Source of the DNA: Aliivibrio finisterrensis_A | Lineage (GTDB): Bacteria; Pseudomonadota; Gammaproteobacteria; Enterobacterales; Vibrionaceae | NCBI RefSeq assembly: GCF_004167675.1 | Contig: NZ_SEZQ01000007.1 | Direction: 5' to 3' (one strand) | DNA length: 64,000 nucleotides | The notes under the pieces: generated by a model | Told to the model about the DNA's origin: nothing | The model's input: only the letters and a program-made list of their open reading frames with translations | The model's database searches: none | Position numbers and translations under genes: made by a program | In this document: positions 1-8,287 of the stretch, one piece after another | Numbering within the stretch: position 1 is the first letter of the stretch | Layout of the letters: each line of letters begins with the position of its first letter

Positions 1-952
1 GCACTGCAATCGCAATATAGATTAGGCGATTAAATTTCGCCTGGGCCATGTTCTCGTTAGCTTTAGTATTTAATACTTGAGATATATTATCTGTAATTCC
101 TTTAATTAACCCGATGCGTTGAGTTGCGATACTAAACCAATCGCTTGCATTAGGACCATTAAGTGAGGATAAATTATCTTTTTGAGATAAATAAGTGAGT
201 TGAATATCAGAAACTTGTTTCCATGTATTAGAGCGAGTTACTGAAGCTAGTAAATCAACAAAATGAGAAGAAAGCACGGAGTTGGCTTGACGAATCGCAA
301 GAGACTCTGTTGAAAGGTAGTTATTAATATTCGCATAAGTATCTAAACTGGATTGTTTACCAGCAAAGGCACCATTTAATGCTCCTCGCGTTTTACCTGC
401 TTCTTCTTTTACTTGCAGGAGAGCTGATAAGCCTAGCATTTCGTTACGTAAATCTTGAGAGTCGATACTCCCAATAATTATAGAGATAGAATCAAGAGAG
501 AGTTGATTTAATGTAGAGTAATAAACGAAAGGAGAGTCAGTAATAGACAGTCTATCAACTTGAGAACGAATGTTACCTTTATGGTTTAATTGCAGAATGA
601 TGTCTGAAAGAACAAGGTCTACCACTTGTTTATCTAAAAACTCAGGATTAAATGTACGAAGTACTTGTTCTGCGCGATCTGATTTTTTACGTTGGGCAAT
701 TAACTTATCTTTCCCTGAGTTTCCTTTAGAGGCCAGAAACCCTGCCGTTAATCCTCGTTCAACGGCAAAGTTATGAGCCAGATCATCAAGAGAGTTAAAA
801 AGAGTGACAGCTTCTAATGAAAAGTTTGCGTTATAGACATTACTGTTTTCCTGATTAAATAATTGAATTAAAAAGGCAGAAATTATTAGTGTTGGTAATA
901 ACGATATAACTAATAAGCGGTATTTGATGCTTTTTAAAATAGAGAACGTCAC
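1..952 (-). CDS. NIT-domain methyl-accepting chemotaxis protein, N-terminal part (cut by window edge)
   Basis: The frame is open from a GTG at 952-950 to the left edge, giving 317 codons without a stop; the gene continues outside the window. The protein starts with a cytoplasmic stub and a membrane segment (about residues 10-28). A long helical periplasmic region follows, with the two hallmarks of the nitrate/nitrite-sensing NIT domain: VERGLTAGFLASKG near residue 60 and KEEAGKTRGALNGAFAG near residue 180. A second membrane segment (LIYIAIAV) begins at the window edge. NIT domains usually sit on chemoreceptors or signalling enzymes. The signalling half is not visible, but the sigma-28 promoter upstream favours a chemoreceptor. 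No ATG lies near the start; GTG is preceded by AAGG. Domain confidence is high; the chemoreceptor call is inferred. Confidence 0.75.
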   Translation of the reverse strand, partial: MTFSILKSIKYRLLVISLLPTLIISAFLIQLFNQENSNVYNANFSLEAVTLFNSLDDLAHNFAVERGLTAGFLASKGNSGKDKLIAQRKKSDRAEQVLRTFNPEFLDKQVVDLVLSDIILQLNHKGNIRSQVDRLSITDSPFVYYSTLNQLSLDSISIIIGSIDSQDLRNEMLGLSALLQVKEEAGKTRGALNGAFAGKQSSLDTYANINNYLSTESLAIRQANSVLSSHFVDLLASVTRSNTWKQVSDIQLTYLSQKDNLSSLNGPNASDWFSIATQRIGLIKGITDNISQVLNTKANENMAQAKFNRLIYIAIAV

Positions 953-987
953 AAATAGCCTTAAAAAGAAAGTAGGAGTGTACTAGG

Positions 988-1014
988 ATATCGGCATTGC
1001 TTATGGTTACTTTA
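988..1014 (-). promoter_or_regulatory. Sigma-28 (FliA) promoter of the NIT chemoreceptor gene
   Basis: Read on the minus strand: TAAA (1014-1011), a 15-base spacer, then GCCGATAT (995-988). The consensus is TAAA-N15-GCCGATAA, so one base differs. It lies about 35 bases upstream of the GTG start, correctly oriented. Confidence 0.8.
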
Positions 1015-1111
1015 GGTAAATCAATATTTGTAACTCATTGCTTAAGCACGTGAGCATAGGCACAGTTCTGCTTTTCTTGTACACTAAATAAAAAAGAATA
1101 GGAGGCAACTT

Positions 1112-1561
1112 ATGCATTGTCCATTTTGTAGCGCAACAGACACGAAAGTCATCGATTCACGATTAGTTTCCGATGGGCATCAAGTTCGTCGTCGCCGACA
1201 GTGTTTGGCGTGCAGTGAGCGATTTACTACGTTTGAATCGGCTGAATTAGTGATGCCAAAAGTGATTAAATCGAATGGTAATCGCGAACCATTCGACGAA
1301 GATAAATTATCTGGTGGTCTATATCGTTCGTTAGAGAAGCGACCAGTGAGTGCCGATTTAGTTGAGTTATCATTAAATACCATTAAGTCACAATTACGAG
1401 CAACAGGTGAGCGAGAAGTGCCTTCAGATATGATTGGTAACCTTGTAATGGACCAATTAAAAGAACTCGATAAAGTGGCTTATATACGTTTTGCTTCTGT
1501 CTATCGTAGTTTTGAAGACATTAAAGAGTTCGGTGAAGAAATCGCAAAATTAGAGAAATAA
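1112..1561 (+). CDS. nrdR: Transcriptional repressor NrdR
   Basis: NrdR is the ATP/dATP-sensing zinc-ribbon repressor of ribonucleotide reductase genes. The 149-residue protein has the usual family length. It shows an N-terminal zinc ribbon with paired cysteines (CPFC at residues 3-6, CLAC around 31-34), a basic RRRRQ stretch, and a C-terminal ATP-cone domain starting around residue 45 (VIKSNGNREPF). The ATG has a strong AGGAGG site 8 bases upstream. It leads the riboflavin cluster, with ribD starting one base after its stop, the usual nrdR-ribD order in gammaproteobacteria. No NrdR box is recognisable in front of the gene. Confidence 0.97.
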   Translation: MHCPFCSATDTKVIDSRLVSDGHQVRRRRQCLACSERFTTFESAELVMPKVIKSNGNREPFDEDKLSGGLYRSLEKRPVSADLVELSLNTIKSQLRATGEREVPSDMIGNLVMDQLKELDKVAYIRFASVYRSFEDIKEFGEEIAKLEK

Positions 1562-1562
1562 C

Positions 1563-2684
1563 ATGAAATTTACCTCCCAAGATCACCAAATGATGCAAAG
1601 AGCCATTTCATTGGCAAAACAAGGTATTTATACCACTGCACCAAACCCAAACGTAGGGTGTGTATTGGTAAAAAATGGACTGATTATTGGTGAGGGGGCG
1701 CATTTAAAAGCGGGTGAGCCACACGCCGAAGTACATGCACTGCGTCAGGCTGGTAAAGATGCCGAAAATGCCACTGCGTATGTGACATTAGAGCCTTGTT
1801 CACATTATGGAAGAACCCCACCTTGTGCTGAAGGTTTAATAAAAGCGGGTGTTGCCAAGGTTATTTGCGCAATGGTTGACCCTAATCCTCAAGTTGCAGG
1901 GCGTGGCTTAGCAATGTTAAATGAGGCTGGTATTGAAACGGCGTCAGGCTTGTTAGAAGCCGATGCAAGAGCCTTAAATCCTTCCTTCTTGCAACGTATG
2001 GAAACGGGAAAGCCATTTGTTCAATTAAAAATGGCTGCGAGTTTAGATGGTAAAACCGCATTAGAAAATGGGGTAAGCCAATGGATAACATCAAAAGAAG
2101 CAAGACAAGATGTTCAACGTTACCGAGCGCAAGCGGGGGCGGTTTTATCCACTTCAAAAACCGTAGTAGAAGATAATGCTTCTCTAAATGTTCGCTGGGA
2201 AGAACTCCCTATATCAATTCAGAAATCTTATCAAAAAGACACAGTAAGACAGCCTCTTCGTATTATTCTCGATCGCCAGCATCAATTAACGCCTGATTTG
2301 AAGTTATTTATGACCGAGGGAGAGGTTGTTACTGCTTCTTCTCAATATACTCACTCTATAGCATCACAAGATAATCATTTGCATTGTACTGTTACTGAAG
2401 ATGGTCAACTCAACTTATCTGAAATCATTGATAAAGTAGCAAAGGCTCATAATGTTAATCATATTTGGGTTGAAGCGGGCGCAACATTAGCGGCAAGCAT
2501 GATAAAAGCGGATCTTGTGGACGAACTGATTATTTATCTTGCGCCTAAGTTAATGGGCGCTGATGGGCGCAGTTTATTAAATCTAGTTGGATTAAAAGCA
2601 ATGTCTGAAGCGATAGAGTTAGATATTACGGATGTTCGAATGGTCGGAAAAGACATTCGTATTACAGCAAAAATAGTAAGGTAA
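1563..2684 (+). CDS. ribD: Bifunctional riboflavin deaminase/reductase RibD
   Basis: RibD deaminates the pyrimidine made by GTP cyclohydrolase II and then reduces its ribose side chain with NADPH, two cytoplasmic steps of riboflavin synthesis. The N-terminal half is a cytidine-deaminase-type zinc domain: HAEVHAL around residue 53 and PCSHYGRTPPC around residue 78 supply the zinc ligands and catalytic glutamate. The C-terminal half (from about residue 150, FVQLKMAASLDGKTA) is the reductase domain, with WVEAGATLAASM near residue 305. Its length of 373 residues is normal. It follows nrdR after one base and is three bases ahead of ribE, so the three are probably one transcript. Confidence 0.97.
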   Translation: MKFTSQDHQMMQRAISLAKQGIYTTAPNPNVGCVLVKNGLIIGEGAHLKAGEPHAEVHALRQAGKDAENATAYVTLEPCSHYGRTPPCAEGLIKAGVAKVICAMVDPNPQVAGRGLAMLNEAGIETASGLLEADARALNPSFLQRMETGKPFVQLKMAASLDGKTALENGVSQWITSKEARQDVQRYRAQAGAVLSTSKTVVEDNASLNVRWEELPISIQKSYQKDTVRQPLRIILDRQHQLTPDLKLFMTEGEVVTASSQYTHSIASQDNHLHCTVTEDGQLNLSEIIDKVAKAHNVNHIWVEAGATLAASMIKADLVDELIIYLAPKLMGADGRSLLNLVGLKAMSEAIELDITDVRMVGKDIRITAKIVR

Positions 2685-2687
2685 CAG

Positions 2688-3344
2688 ATGTTTACAGGAA
2701 TTATTGAGTCAATAGGAACACTTCAGGCAATCACTCCAAAAGGTGAAGATATTAGTGTTACCGTCAATGTTGGTAAGTTAGACATGGGCGATGTAAAGCT
2801 TGGAGATAGCATTGCCACCAACGGTGTGTGCTTAACGGTTGTTGCGATGACAGAGCATACCTATACTGCTGATTTATCGTTAGAGACTTTAAAACGTACT
2901 GGTTTTGTTGATTACAAAGCGGGCGATAAAGTCAATCTTGAAAAAGCCATGTTACCAACCACTCGCTTTGGTGGTCATATTGTCTCTGGTCATGTTGATG
3001 CAGTTGGTGAAATTATTGAACGCCACCAAACAGGCCGAGCGGTTGAGTTTTGGATCCAATTACCACAAAGCTTAGCAAAGTATGTGGTAGAAAAAGGGTC
3101 AATTACGGTTGATGGCATTAGCTTAACGGTGAACGATTTACGTAAAAATGCATTTAAGCTGACGATCGTTCCTCATACGGCAGCAGAAACAACCATGGAT
3201 AACTTCTTTGTAGGACAAAAAGTAAACCTAGAAGTCGATGTTATCGCTCGTTATTTAGAAAGACTTGTGATCGGACAGAAAGAAGAGCAACCTGAGTCTT
3301 CTGTTACGATGGATCTTTTGGCAAAATCAGGTTTCTTAAAATAA
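2688..3344 (+). CDS. ribE: Riboflavin synthase alpha subunit
   Basis: This enzyme dismutates two 6,7-dimethyl-8-ribityllumazines to riboflavin, the last step of the pathway. The protein has 218 residues and shows the internal duplication of the family: MFTGIIE plus a GVCLTV repeat in the first barrel, and GHVDAVGEI with GISLTV in the second. The extreme N-terminal MFTGIIE is typical and fixes the start. It sits between ribD and ribBX. The name ribE follows E. coli usage (also called ribC elsewhere). Confidence 0.97.
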   Translation: MFTGIIESIGTLQAITPKGEDISVTVNVGKLDMGDVKLGDSIATNGVCLTVVAMTEHTYTADLSLETLKRTGFVDYKAGDKVNLEKAMLPTTRFGGHIVSGHVDAVGEIIERHQTGRAVEFWIQLPQSLAKYVVEKGSITVDGISLTVNDLRKNAFKLTIVPHTAAETTMDNFFVGQKVNLEVDVIARYLERLVIGQKEEQPESSVTMDLLAKSGFLK

Positions 3345-3381
3345 CCACTTAACCTAACTTAATATATTAAAGGTATTTCAC

Positions 3382-4491
3382 ATGGCAATTAGCTCAGCAA
3401 AAGACATTATTGAAGATATTCGTTTAGGTAAGATGGTTATCCTAATGGATGATGAAGATCGTGAAAATGAAGGCGATTTGATCATTGCTGCAGAAAAAAT
3501 CACACCAGAAGCTATTAATTTCATGGCAACACACGGTCGTGGTTTAATTTGTCTTACTATGACGAAAGATCGTTGTGAAAAGCTGGGTCTTCCACCAATG
3601 GTACAAGACAATAACGCACAGTTTACGACTAACTTCACGGTGTCTATTGAAGCAGCTGAAGGCGTAACTACAGGTATTTCAGCAGCCGATCGTTCTCGTA
3701 CAGTAGAAGCAGCTGTTGCTAAAAATGCGGTTGCCGCAGATTTAGTTCAGCCGGGTCATATTTTCCCGTTAGCAGCTCAAGAAGGTGGCGTATTAACTCG
3801 TGCTGGCCATACTGAGGCGGGTTGTGATTTAGCGCGTTTAGCTGGTTTTGAACCTGCAGGTGTTATTGTTGAAATCTTAAATGATGACGGAACAATGGCT
3901 CGTCGCCCAGATTTAGAAGTTTTTGCTGAAAAGCACGATATTAAATTAGGTACCATTGCCGATTTAATTGAATACCGTAATGATAATGAAACCACAATTG
4001 AGCGCGTTGCGGAGTGTAAATTACCAACAGAGTTTGGTGACTTTGAGTTAGTGACTTATCGTGACACCATTGATAACCAACTTCATTATGCAATGAAGAA
4101 AGAAAATACATCAGGTACTGCGCCATTAGTTCGTGTGCATCTTCAAGATACGTTTACTGATATTCTTCATTCAGATCGTTGTGCAGAGCGTAGCTGGACA
4201 CTGCCAACGGCAATGCAGTGTATTGCGGCAGAGGGCGGAGTACTTGTAATTTTAGGCAATGAAGAATCAACAGATAGCATTGTTCATAGAATCAAAGCAT
4301 TAGAGCGTCAAGATAATGGTGAAGCACCAACGATGGCTAAAAAACAAGGCACATCACGTCGTGTTGGCGTTGGTTCTCAAATCTTAGCGGACATGGGGAT
4401 CTCTGATATGCGTTTACTGTCGTCACCTTCAAAGCGTTACCATTCATTATCAGGCTTTGGCCTTAATGTGGTTGAATACGTATCAAAATAA
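3382..4491 (+). CDS. ribB: 3,4-dihydroxy-2-butanone 4-phosphate synthase fused to a degenerate GTP cyclohydrolase II-like domain (RibBX type)
   Basis: The N-terminal half (about residues 1-200) makes dihydroxybutanone phosphate from ribulose 5-phosphate. It has the DDEDRENEGD acidic metal and substrate loop (residues 24-33), HGRGLICL, and GHTEAGCDLARLAG. The C-terminal half (about 205-369) resembles GTP cyclohydrolase II in length and predicted fold. It lacks the zinc-cysteine signature (consensus ECLTGD followed by RCDCG), reading RVHLQDTFTDI and SDRCAERSW at that place, and it lacks the RxxGRG loop. It is therefore probably not a cyclohydrolase, and a separate ribA must exist elsewhere. RibBX proteins of this design are known from Shewanella and Vibrio. 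A bifunctional RibBA label would be misleading. Confidence 0.93.
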   Translation: MAISSAKDIIEDIRLGKMVILMDDEDRENEGDLIIAAEKITPEAINFMATHGRGLICLTMTKDRCEKLGLPPMVQDNNAQFTTNFTVSIEAAEGVTTGISAADRSRTVEAAVAKNAVAADLVQPGHIFPLAAQEGGVLTRAGHTEAGCDLARLAGFEPAGVIVEILNDDGTMARRPDLEVFAEKHDIKLGTIADLIEYRNDNETTIERVAECKLPTEFGDFELVTYRDTIDNQLHYAMKKENTSGTAPLVRVHLQDTFTDILHSDRCAERSWTLPTAMQCIAAEGGVLVILGNEESTDSIVHRIKALERQDNGEAPTMAKKQGTSRRVGVGSQILADMGISDMRLLSSPSKRYHSLSGFGLNVVEYVSK

Positions 4492-4501
4492 AGGCTCTCA
4501 T

Positions 4502-4526
4502 GGGCTCTATTGAGTAAATAGAGCCC
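4502..4526 (+). terminator. Hairpin after ribBX, possible weak terminator
   Basis: A perfect 10-bp stem (GGGCTCTATT / AATAGAGCCC) with a 5-base loop starts 11 bases after the ribBX stop. No T-run follows (AAATAAT), so it may be an attenuator or RNA-stabilising stem between ribBX and ribH rather than a full terminator. Confidence 0.55.
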
Positions 4527-4554
4527 AAATAATTAGATATTTGTCACAAAGCTG

Positions 4555-4563
4555 TGATAGAAT
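4555..4563 (+). promoter_or_regulatory. Candidate extended -10 promoter for ribH-nusB
   Basis: TGATAGAAT matches an extended -10 element (TGN plus TAGAAT) about 78 bases before the ribH ATG. No convincing -35 is seen, as allowed for extended -10 promoters. A TCACA-N4-TGTGA inverted repeat (4544-4556) overlaps its upstream edge. Confidence 0.35.
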
Positions 4564-4640
4564 TCGCCGATTCTCACTATGATATATAGTTGAAAATAGT
4601 TACCCAGTTTAATTGGAATAATATAGATACAGGAAGGCTT

Positions 4641-5111
4641 ATGAACGTAATTGAAGGCGGCGTTGCTGCTCCTAATGCGAAAATTGCAATTGTCATTTCT
4701 CGCTTTAATAGCTTTATTAATGAAAGTTTACTTTCTGGCGCTATTGATACTTTAACGCGTTTTGGTCAAGTATCTGAAGAAAACATCACTGTTGTTCGCT
4801 GCCCTGGCGCTGTAGAATTACCATTAGTTGCTCAACGAGTAGCTAAAACAGCAAAATATGATGCGATTGTTTCATTGGGTTCTGTTATTCGTGGTGGTAC
4901 ACCACATTTTGACTATGTATGTAGTGAATGTAATAAGGGTCTAGCACAAGTATCTCTGGAGTATAGCATTCCAGTGGCGTTTGGTGTTTTGACTGTTGAT
5001 ACTATCGATCAAGCAATCGAGCGCGCCGGTACCAAGGCTGGTAATAAAGGGGCAGAGGCTGCACTAAGCGCACTCGAAATGATTAATGTTCTGTCTCAAA
5101 TCGAATCCTAA
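4641..5111 (+). CDS. ribH: 6,7-dimethyl-8-ribityllumazine synthase
   Basis: RibH condenses the RibD-pathway pyrimidine with dihydroxybutanone phosphate to lumazine, in an icosahedral cytoplasmic shell. The start is placed at the ATG at 4641 because the protein then begins MNVIEGG like its relatives and an AGGAAGG site lies directly upstream; a longer frame from 4590 adds 17 unrelated residues. Family features include ISRFNSFINESLL, PGAVELPL, the GSVIRGGTPHFDYV catalytic-histidine loop around residue 88, and ERAGTKAGNKGAEAA near the C-terminus. It has 156 residues, the normal length. Its stop overlaps the nusB ATG (TAATG), indicating translational coupling. Confidence 0.96.
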   Translation: MNVIEGGVAAPNAKIAIVISRFNSFINESLLSGAIDTLTRFGQVSEENITVVRCPGAVELPLVAQRVAKTAKYDAIVSLGSVIRGGTPHFDYVCSECNKGLAQVSLEYSIPVAFGVLTVDTIDQAIERAGTKAGNKGAEAALSALEMINVLSQIES

Positions 5112-5578
5112 TGGGGGTTAGTGTGAAACCAGCCGCACGTCGTAATGCACGTCAATTTGCGCTTCAAGCAATCTATTCATGGCAATTAAGCAAAGAAAAT
5201 ATTGCTGATATTGAAGAGCAGTTTTTAACTGCAGAGAAGTATGATGAAGAAGAGCATCATGCAAAAGAGCCTAAGCTACAAGCCCCAGAGACAGATGTAG
5301 CGTATTTCCGCGATCTTTTCTCAGGTGTTGCTCTTAACCACATTAAGTTAGACGGTAAAATGCGTCCATACTTATCTCGTCCACTTCAAGATCTTGACCA
5401 AATGGAACTTGCGTTATTACGTATGTCTATTTACGAGATGATGAACCGTGATGACGTACCATACAAAGTTGTTATCAATGAAGCGATTGAACTTGCAAAA
5501 GTATTCGCAGCAGAAGATAGCCACAAATTTGTAAACGGTGTATTAGATAAAGCGGCTCCGACTTTACGTAAAAAATAA
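5111..5578 (+). CDS. nusB: Transcription antitermination protein NusB
   Basis: NusB binds boxA RNA together with S10 (NusE) in rRNA antitermination complexes. The protein has the all-helical NusB fold pattern: an Arg-rich N-terminus (KPAARRNARQFALQAIYSWQ) and the C-terminal signature DVPYKVVINEAIELAK followed by SHKFVNGVLDK. It has 155 residues, slightly longer than E. coli because of an acidic insert (YDEEEHHAKEPK). The ATG at 5111 overlaps the ribH stop. A GTG at 5123 with GGGGG upstream would start exactly like E. coli (MKPAARR) and is a credible alternative. A terminator follows the gene. Confidence 0.95.
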   Translation: MGVSVKPAARRNARQFALQAIYSWQLSKENIADIEEQFLTAEKYDEEEHHAKEPKLQAPETDVAYFRDLFSGVALNHIKLDGKMRPYLSRPLQDLDQMELALLRMSIYEMMNRDDVPYKVVINEAIELAKVFAAEDSHKFVNGVLDKAAPTLRKK

Positions 5579-5606
5579 GTTGGAAGTAGCATACTAATTA
5601 ATTGTA

Positions 5607-5635
5607 AAGGTCAGCCTAGTTGCTGGCCTTTTTTA
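5607..5635 (+). terminator. Rho-independent terminator after nusB
   Basis: AAGGTCAGC, loop CTAGTT, GCTGGCCTT, then a T-run. It is a 9-bp stem with one G-U pair and ends the ribH-nusB transcript before thiL. Confidence 0.85.
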
Positions 5636-5660
5636 TAACTAAAAACTGAATGCATAAACA

Positions 5661-6653
5661 ATGAGTAGTGAATTTAATTTAATAGATCGATTCTTTGTTC
5701 AAGACAATGTTTCTAGAGGTGATGTTGACTTAGGTATTGGTGATGATTGCGCTTTGGTTTCAGTACCTGAAGGTTACCAAGTTGCGATTACAACAGATAC
5801 CCTAGCGGCGGGAACGCATTTTTTAATCGATGCAGATCCTGTTAAGGTTGGATATAAAGCACTGGCTTCTAATTTAAGTGATTTGGCAGCAATGGGAGCA
5901 AAACCAGCCTGGGTCTCTCTCGCATTAACGTTACCTAAGCCTGATGAGAAGTGGCTAGAAGGATTTTGCGAAGGGTTCTTTGAACTGGCAAAGCAACATA
6001 ATGTTCAACTCATTGGTGGTGATACAACCAAAGGTCCGTTAAGTATTACGATTACAGTGCAAGGTCTTGTACCAAGAGGAGAGGCGTTAACTCGTAAAGG
6101 TGCAAAGGTAGGAGATGATATTTACGTTACTGGATTTATAGGGGATAGCGCTGCTGGTCTTGAGATATTGCTCGATACAAAGAAGCAAATAAAAACACAA
6201 CTAGAGCAAGAACTAGAGCGTAGACATTATTATTCAAACCCTAAAGTCCAATTAGCACAAAAAATTCGTCATCTCTGTCACTCTGCATTAGATATTTCTG
6301 ATGGGCTTATTTCAGATTTAGGTCATATACTTAAACAGTCGAATGTGTCAGCTAAAATACAGGTTAATGCTTTACCAATTAGTGATGAGCTTATGACATT
6401 TTATTCTCATGATATTGATAAGTGTTTGAAAATGGCGTTAGTAAGTGGGGAGGAGTATGAACTTTGTTTCACTGCACCAAAAGAGAATAGAGAAGCGATT
6501 AAACAAATATCTTTTCTTTTAAATCATGATGTTAGTATAATTGGTGAAATCACGAAAGGCCCATTTTCCACCTTGGAGAATAATGTGAAATTACGTAAAG
6601 ATGCCACCTCATTAGATTGGGTTCTTTATGGCTACGATCATTTTAGGAATTAA
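5661..6653 (+). CDS. thiL: Thiamine-monophosphate kinase
   Basis: ThiL phosphorylates thiamine monophosphate to thiamine diphosphate using ATP. The 330-residue protein has the PurM/ThiL-type features in order: GDDCALV (residues 27-33), a TTDTLAAGTHF metal and phosphate segment, NLSDLAAMGAKPAW, GGDTTKGPLSI, and the second-domain ALDISDGLISDLGH. The ATG at 5661 has a poor ribosome site; no better start gives the usual N-terminus. It lies between the nusB terminator and pgpA, the usual nusB-thiL-pgpA order, and only two bases separate it from pgpA. Confidence 0.96.
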   Translation: MSSEFNLIDRFFVQDNVSRGDVDLGIGDDCALVSVPEGYQVAITTDTLAAGTHFLIDADPVKVGYKALASNLSDLAAMGAKPAWVSLALTLPKPDEKWLEGFCEGFFELAKQHNVQLIGGDTTKGPLSITITVQGLVPRGEALTRKGAKVGDDIYVTGFIGDSAAGLEILLDTKKQIKTQLEQELERRHYYSNPKVQLAQKIRHLCHSALDISDGLISDLGHILKQSNVSAKIQVNALPISDELMTFYSHDIDKCLKMALVSGEEYELCFTAPKENREAIKQISFLLNHDVSIIGEITKGPFSTLENNVKLRKDATSLDWVLYGYDHFRN

Positions 6654-6655
6654 TC

Positions 6656-7159
6656 ATGACAAACCCTTTAGCATTAATTAGTTTAAAAAATCCGTGGCAC
6701 CTTCTGGCTACAGGCTTTGGTAGTGGTTTAGCGCCAGTGATCCCAGGAACCATGGGAACGCTAGCTGCAATCCCATTTTATCTATTGTTAGCACAACTTC
6801 CTTTTTCTCTATTTGTGGTCGCAGTTATTGTTTCTGCAGTAATAGGTATTAAAATTTGTGACATTACTTCATCAGATATGAAGGTGCACGATCACGGTTC
6901 AATTGTATGGGATGAATTCGTTGGTTTTTGGATAACGATGAGTATTGTTCCCTACTTAAATATATCGATAACTGACTGGAAATGGTTACTAACAGGGTTT
7001 ATTTTATTTCGATTTTTCGACATGCTAAAACCTTGGCCAATTGGATGGCTAGATAGCAAAGTTCATGGCGGCTTTGGCATCATGCTAGATGATATTGTCG
7101 CTGGATTTATGGCTCTAATCAGCCTTTGGTTAATTGGTAAATATTCTGGTTGGTTATAA
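6656..7159 (+). CDS. pgpA: Phosphatidylglycerophosphatase A
   Basis: PgpA is an inner-membrane phosphatase that converts phosphatidylglycerophosphate to phosphatidylglycerol. The 167-residue protein has four hydrophobic segments. Recognisable family sequence includes GFGSGLAPVIPGTMGTLAA near the N-terminus, the acidic motif HDHGSIVWDEFVGFW around residue 80, and FRFFDMLKPWPIGW followed by GGFGIMLDDIVAG. luxP starts on the base after its stop codon, so luxPQ may be partly transcribed with thiL-pgpA. Confidence 0.96.
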   Translation: MTNPLALISLKNPWHLLATGFGSGLAPVIPGTMGTLAAIPFYLLLAQLPFSLFVVAVIVSAVIGIKICDITSSDMKVHDHGSIVWDEFVGFWITMSIVPYLNISITDWKWLLTGFILFRFFDMLKPWPIGWLDSKVHGGFGIMLDDIVAGFMALISLWLIGKYSGWL

Positions 7160-8287
7160 ATGGTTACATTCAAGGCAAAATATTGTTCATTATTACTCGT
7201 ATTAGCCACTTTTTTAAGCTATTCCAAATCAGTATTTTCAGACCCTATTTTGGTCGGTTACTGGGGCTATAATGAGTATTTAACAAAATATCCTAAAGAA
7301 AAAGCGCTCACATTGTCATTGGCTGATACCGTAAAGGAAGCGCCTATTCCACTTTCTGTACAACAAGATAAACCTGTTAACATTTCATTTATTTATCCTG
7401 GAGAGCAAGCCTCTGACTATTGGAAGCGTAACTTAATCGCTTTTGAAGCTCGGTTACAAGCATTAAATATAGATTATGAATTAACGCCAGTATCAACCCG
7501 CTTGAATGTAGACTTTAAAGAGCAGAGCTGTTCTTTATATAATGCGATTGAGAAAAAATCGGATTATCTTATTTTTACTCTTAGTACGACTCGTCATCGT
7601 AAATTCATTGAACATGTACTACAGAACCCTGAAACCAAAATTATTCTGCAAAATATCACAACACCCGTAAAAGCATGGCATGACACTCAGCCACTATTAT
7701 ATGCGGGTTTTGATCATGTTATAGGAACTCGTTTATTAGCCAAATATTTCCAAACTAAGTTTCCTAACGGCGCTAAATATGGAATGTTATATTATTCTTA
7801 TGGTTATTTAAGTACAGCTAGAGGTGATGTATTCGTTCAATCGATGGATAATAATAAGTACACGTTAACGTCTTCTTTTTATACTGATACGACAGAAGAA
7901 AGTGCTTATAAGGCAACGAAAAATATAGTGAATGACAACCCTGATATTGATTTTATTTATGCTTCTTCTACCGATATTGCTCTTGGTGCACTAGATGCCT
8001 TAGATGAGAATATGAATGTTCAACCTGTACTTAATGGTTGGGGTGGTGGCTCGCTCGAATTAATAGCTATCGAGCAGGGTAAACTCGATGCCACAGTCAT
8101 GAGAATGAACGATGATATTGGCATTGCCATGGCTGAAGCGATTAAATTAGATCTTGAAGGTAAGCAAGTTCCTACTGTGTACTCTGGTGATTTTGAAATG
8201 GTTACATCAGAGACAAACACAGAAGAATTAGAGAAGCTAAAGCAGAGAGCTTTCCGTTATTCAGGCGTGGACTTCAAGCATGAGTAA
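7160..8287 (+). CDS. luxP: Autoinducer-2 periplasmic binding protein LuxP
   Basis: LuxP binds the borate form of autoinducer-2 in the periplasm and controls its partner LuxQ. It has an N-terminal signal sequence (about residues 1-27) and the two-lobed ribose-binding-protein fold. Residues matching AI-2 contacts of V. harveyi LuxP are visible in order: EQASDYW (Gln, Ser and Trp), LQNITTP (Asn), ARGDVF (Arg), SSTDIAL (Thr-Asp), NGWGGG (Trp) and VMRMNDD (Arg). It has 375 residues, close to the usual length. The ATG directly abuts the pgpA stop, and the 3' end overlaps luxQ by 8 bases. Confidence 0.96.
   Translation: MVTFKAKYCSLLLVLATFLSYSKSVFSDPILVGYWGYNEYLTKYPKEKALTLSLADTVKEAPIPLSVQQDKPVNISFIYPGEQASDYWKRNLIAFEARLQALNIDYELTPVSTRLNVDFKEQSCSLYNAIEKKSDYLIFTLSTTRHRKFIEHVLQNPETKIILQNITTPVKAWHDTQPLLYAGFDHVIGTRLLAKYFQTKFPNGAKYGMLYYSYGYLSTARGDVFVQSMDNNKYTLTSSFYTDTTEESAYKATKNIVNDNPDIDFIYASSTDIALGALDALDENMNVQPVLNGWGGGSLELIAIEQGKLDATVMRMNDDIGIAMAEAIKLDLEGKQVPTVYSGDFEMVTSETNTEELEKLKQRAFRYSGVDFKHE

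Noticed and set aside
1059..1073. GGCAC-N5-TGC upstream of nrdR looks like a sigma-54 promoter.
   Set aside because: The spacing between GG and GC is nine, not ten, and NrdR is not a sigma-54 type gene.
4544..4556. TCACA-AAGC-TGTGA upstream of ribH looked like a CRP site.
   Set aside because: The half-sites are in the reverse (outward) order and spaced by four bases, so it is not a CRP operator; it may be a small hairpin.
4492..4640. Looked for an FMN riboswitch in the ribBX-ribH gap and in front of ribD.
   Set aside because: None of the conserved FMN aptamer segments is present; the gap has only a hairpin and a promoter candidate.
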